Source: an uncultured Clostridia bacterium (GTDB lineage: Bacteria; Bacillota; Clostridia; Oscillospirales; Acutalibacteraceae). From it: a stretch of DNA of 64,000 nt. The translations under genes were made by a program, and so were the position numbers. Positions 62,201-64,000 of this stretch are shown here, in pieces; the stretch's first letter is position 1, and the number at the start of each line of letters is the position of its first letter. Below the pieces are notes generated by a model, which saw only the letters and a list, made by a program, of their open reading frames with translations, was not told the DNA's origin and made no database searches. The stretch spans positions 1 through 64,000 of the forward strand of contig CANPVE010000013.1 in the NCBI GenBank assembly GCA_947581635.1. The letters are read 5' to 3'.

Positions 62201-64000
62201 TTACTCCTGGGAGGACACATTCTCACCGGAATCGTCGCCTGTCGCCGGAGTCTCGGTAACCGGAGGCGAGGTTGGCTCGGAAGCCGGAGCCTGTGTCGGG
62301 GATGTGACAGAGGTAGGAGTAGAAGCTGTCGCCGAAGTAGGCTCGGTGACTGACGCTATGGTAGGAGACGTTGTAGGCTCGGTAGTGGAAGTTGTGGTTC
62401 TTCTGCGCGTAGTTGTGGTAGTCCTTCTTCGTGTAGTGGTCTTTCTGCGCGTAGTTGTAGTCTTCTTTGTTGTGGTAGTTTTCTTTTTTGTTGTAGTAGT
62501 TTTCTTTGTTGTGGTAGTTTTCTTTGTCGTGGTAGTCTTTCTGGTAGTTGAAGTGGTCAATCTGCTTGTTGCGGAAGTGGCGGTGCTTGTGGTACTTATC
62601 GTTGTAGCGACAGCCTGTTGCGCATTTTCGGACGATCCCGACGGGCGCGACGACTTAGGGGCATTCTTGCCATTAAACAGAAGTTCAAATGTGTCGCTGT
62701 CAATATATCCCGTCCTGTCGATATTATTATCAAGGCGGAATTGAGTGACCGCGTCCACGGTATTCTGATCGTAGGTACCGTTTATATCGTCAACATCAAA
62801 GTACCCAAGCTCACTGAGGCGCGCCTGAACAGATTCCACCAACGCGTTTGCGCTTCCAAAGGTAAGAAGAGACGCGTCATAGTTGGACATAATATCTGAG
62901 CTGCTTGTGTCACTTTCGGAAACGGCGTCGGATTGGGAAATTATGTCGGAACGGGAAATAAGAGGACCCTTGGCATTCTGGGAACCCACGGCGTTAAGCG
63001 CAGCTCCTCCGGCAAACCAGCCCAAAGCCGCAACCGCAACAATCACAGCTGCGGCCTTAACGGTATTCGATGCAGCTTTATTGCCTTTTCTCCTTGACGC
63101 CTTGAGTTTCCTTCGGATATCCTCTGAATTTTGTTCATGGTTTGTTTCGTCGTTGCCGACCGTCTCAGCCGCACCGAAAGGTTCGGACGCGGGAGCATCC
63201 CCTAAAAATTCGTCCGTCTGAAGATCCTCGTCCGTCTGAAAATCATCGTGCGTATCGTCGATCTCCGAAATGACTTCATCGCACAAATCTTCTATGCTGC
63301 CAGAACTTACGCTTTCCGAACTGAGCGCGGCCTCGGCAGCCGATCTCTCCACAATAGCGTCAATCTGTTCGTCCGAAATTTCCATCACTTCCTCAATTTC
63401 ATCAGATTCATTAAATTCTTCCGATGTTTCACCGGCAGATATTTCGGACTCTCCGACTGTTTCTTCAAAATCCTCCTCAAGCTCGGACGGCTCAGCATTC
63501 TCCCCGTAGACAGCTTCCGACACGGCTTCATAAACCGCCTCGTCGTCGGATGCTTCAAACGCTCCGTCGGCCACGGATTCAAGCAACTCCAACGCGCGCT
63601 TCGGCTCAAATGTCATGTTATCCTCATCAGGATCTCCGCTGATCATGCTTCTGATCTCATTCTCAATAGCGTCAATATCGTTCTGGGAAAACACGTTACC
63701 CATGCTAAGCTCATCCAGAGCATTAAACGCGAATTCGCCGTAATATCCGTCATCAGTCTCCGACTGTTCATCATCATTGGCGGTAGCATCGTCTTTCCCG
63801 GCCAATTCGCGCTGCTCTTTTATGTCCCTGAATGTGAGCAGTACAATCTCGCAGTCTTCCGTGACCTTGTAATCAAGGTCGAACATCTTACCGCCGATAT
63901 TGGCGGCACACACAAATTGCGACACATCATCGCCGAACGCCTCTATAATATCTTTAATAAGGGTTCCGGATTCAAATTGTTTTGTAACACCGTTAATTGT
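62201..64000 (-). CDS. TGS-domain membrane protein with peptidoglycan-binding domain (5' end beyond window)
   Basis: The frame is open to the window edge, so the N-terminus is missing. Numbering from a GTG at 63925: upstream and up to residue 33 lies a TGS-like domain (VTKQFESGTLIKDIIEAF; CAANIGGKMFDLDYKV; DCEIVLLTFRD) closely like that of ThrS. Residues 45-270 are acidic and low-complexity, 270-290 is basic, 290-312 is one transmembrane helix, 358-420 is a PG_binding_1 domain (VQARLSELGYFDVDDINGTY), and 458-516 is a Thr tract broken by Lys and Arg. Orientation should be cytoplasmic N-terminus, wall-facing C-terminus. I know no described family with this architecture. Confidence 0.7.
   Translation of the reverse strand, partial: TINGVTKQFESGTLIKDIIEAFGDDVSQFVCAANIGGKMFDLDYKVTEDCEIVLLTFRDIKEQRELAGKDDATANDDEQSETDDGYYGEFAFNALDELSMGNVFSQNDIDAIENEIRSMISGDPDEDNMTFEPKRALELLESVADGAFEASDDEAVYEAVSEAVYGENAEPSELEEDFEETVGESEISAGETSEEFNESDEIEEVMEISDEQIDAIVERSAAEAALSSESVSSGSIEDLCDEVISEIDDTHDDFQTDEDLQTDEFLGDAPASEPFGAAETVGNDETNHEQNSEDIRRKLKASRRKGNKAASNTVKAAAVIVAVAALGWFAGGAALNAVGSQNAKGPLISRSDIISQSDAVSESDTSSSDIMSNYDASLLTFGSANALVESVQARLSELGYFDVDDINGTYDQNTVDAVTQFRLDNNIDRTGYIDSDTFELLFNGKNAPKSSRPSGSSENAQQAVATTISTTSTATSATSRLTTSTTRKTTTTKKTTTTKKTTTTKKKTTTTKKTTTTRRKTTTRRRTTTTTRRRTTTSTTEPTTSPTIASVTEPTSATASTPTSVTSPTQAPASEPTSPPVTETPATGDDSGENVSSQE

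Overview
This window reads as a stretch of chromosome from a Gram-positive, probably spore-forming member of the Clostridia, most likely an Oscillospirales/Ruminococcaceae-type gut anaerobe. The evidence is HPr kinase, WhiA, RapZ, ScpA/ScpB, a GerW/YtfJ sporulation protein, a DacF-type D,D-carboxypeptidase, a threonyl-tRNA synthetase T-box, a glmS ribozyme, near-consensus housekeeping promoters and strong GGAGG ribosome binding sites. No rRNA, CRISPR array, prophage or complete insertion sequence is visible. Nearly all genes lie on the minus strand; the plus-strand exceptions are a DUF1540 protein, a MATE exporter, an XRE regulator, a DUF6873-like protein and two gene remnants.

Layout. 1-486: a Val-Asp-Phe-Gly tRNA operon with its promoter. 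0.7-10.1 kb: protein quality control (hslO, a methyltransferase with a YerC-like TrpR-family protein, engB, lon, clpX, clpP, trigger factor). 10.3-17.5 kb: phosphoesterase, DUF1540 protein, threonine synthase, a MATE exporter behind a two-hairpin leader, small regulators, a DUF4830 protein and a cytidylate-kinase-like protein. 17.6-20.1 kb: a decayed TIR-domain gene, then a radical SAM/SPASM enzyme whose start overlaps the end of a small lipoprotein-like peptide gene (RiPP-like). 20.2-23.4 kb: three biotin-dependent carboxyl-transfer subunits arranged like a soluble transcarboxylase. 23.5-29.8 kb: an M50 protease, scpA, scpB, DUF2953, gerW, dacF, rluB cluster. 30.2-33.6 kb: a lipoprotein, a His-rich zinc/cadmium P-type ATPase and its ArsR/SmtB-type repressor with a visible operator. 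34.1-37.4 kb: glmS under its ribozyme, and an AEC transporter. 38.7-46.6 kb: a purine operon (purE-F-M-N, a DAK/YloV-tail protein, PurO-type IMP cyclohydrolase, stand-alone AICAR transformylase, truncated GNAT, purD). 46.8-57.1 kb: hprK-glcK-murB-rapZ-whiA-dnaE-pfkA, linking carbon control, wall synthesis and replication. 57.4-64 kb: a D-2-hydroxyacid dehydrogenase, a PucR-type regulator, thrS with a T-box, and the 5'-incomplete end of an unusual membrane protein with a TGS-like domain, one transmembrane helix, a peptidoglycan-binding domain and a Thr/Lys/Arg repeat tail.

Two dispersed intergenic repeat families run through the window: a palindromic, MITE-like element of about 105 bp (six clear copies, two or three diverged) and a GC-richer element of 110-185 bp (five degenerate copies). 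The most promising unexplained items are the radical SAM plus lipoprotein-like peptide pair (with an ambiguous start or frameshift), the TGS/peptidoglycan-binding fusion beside thrS, the two-hairpin leader of the MATE exporter, and the palindromic repeat family.
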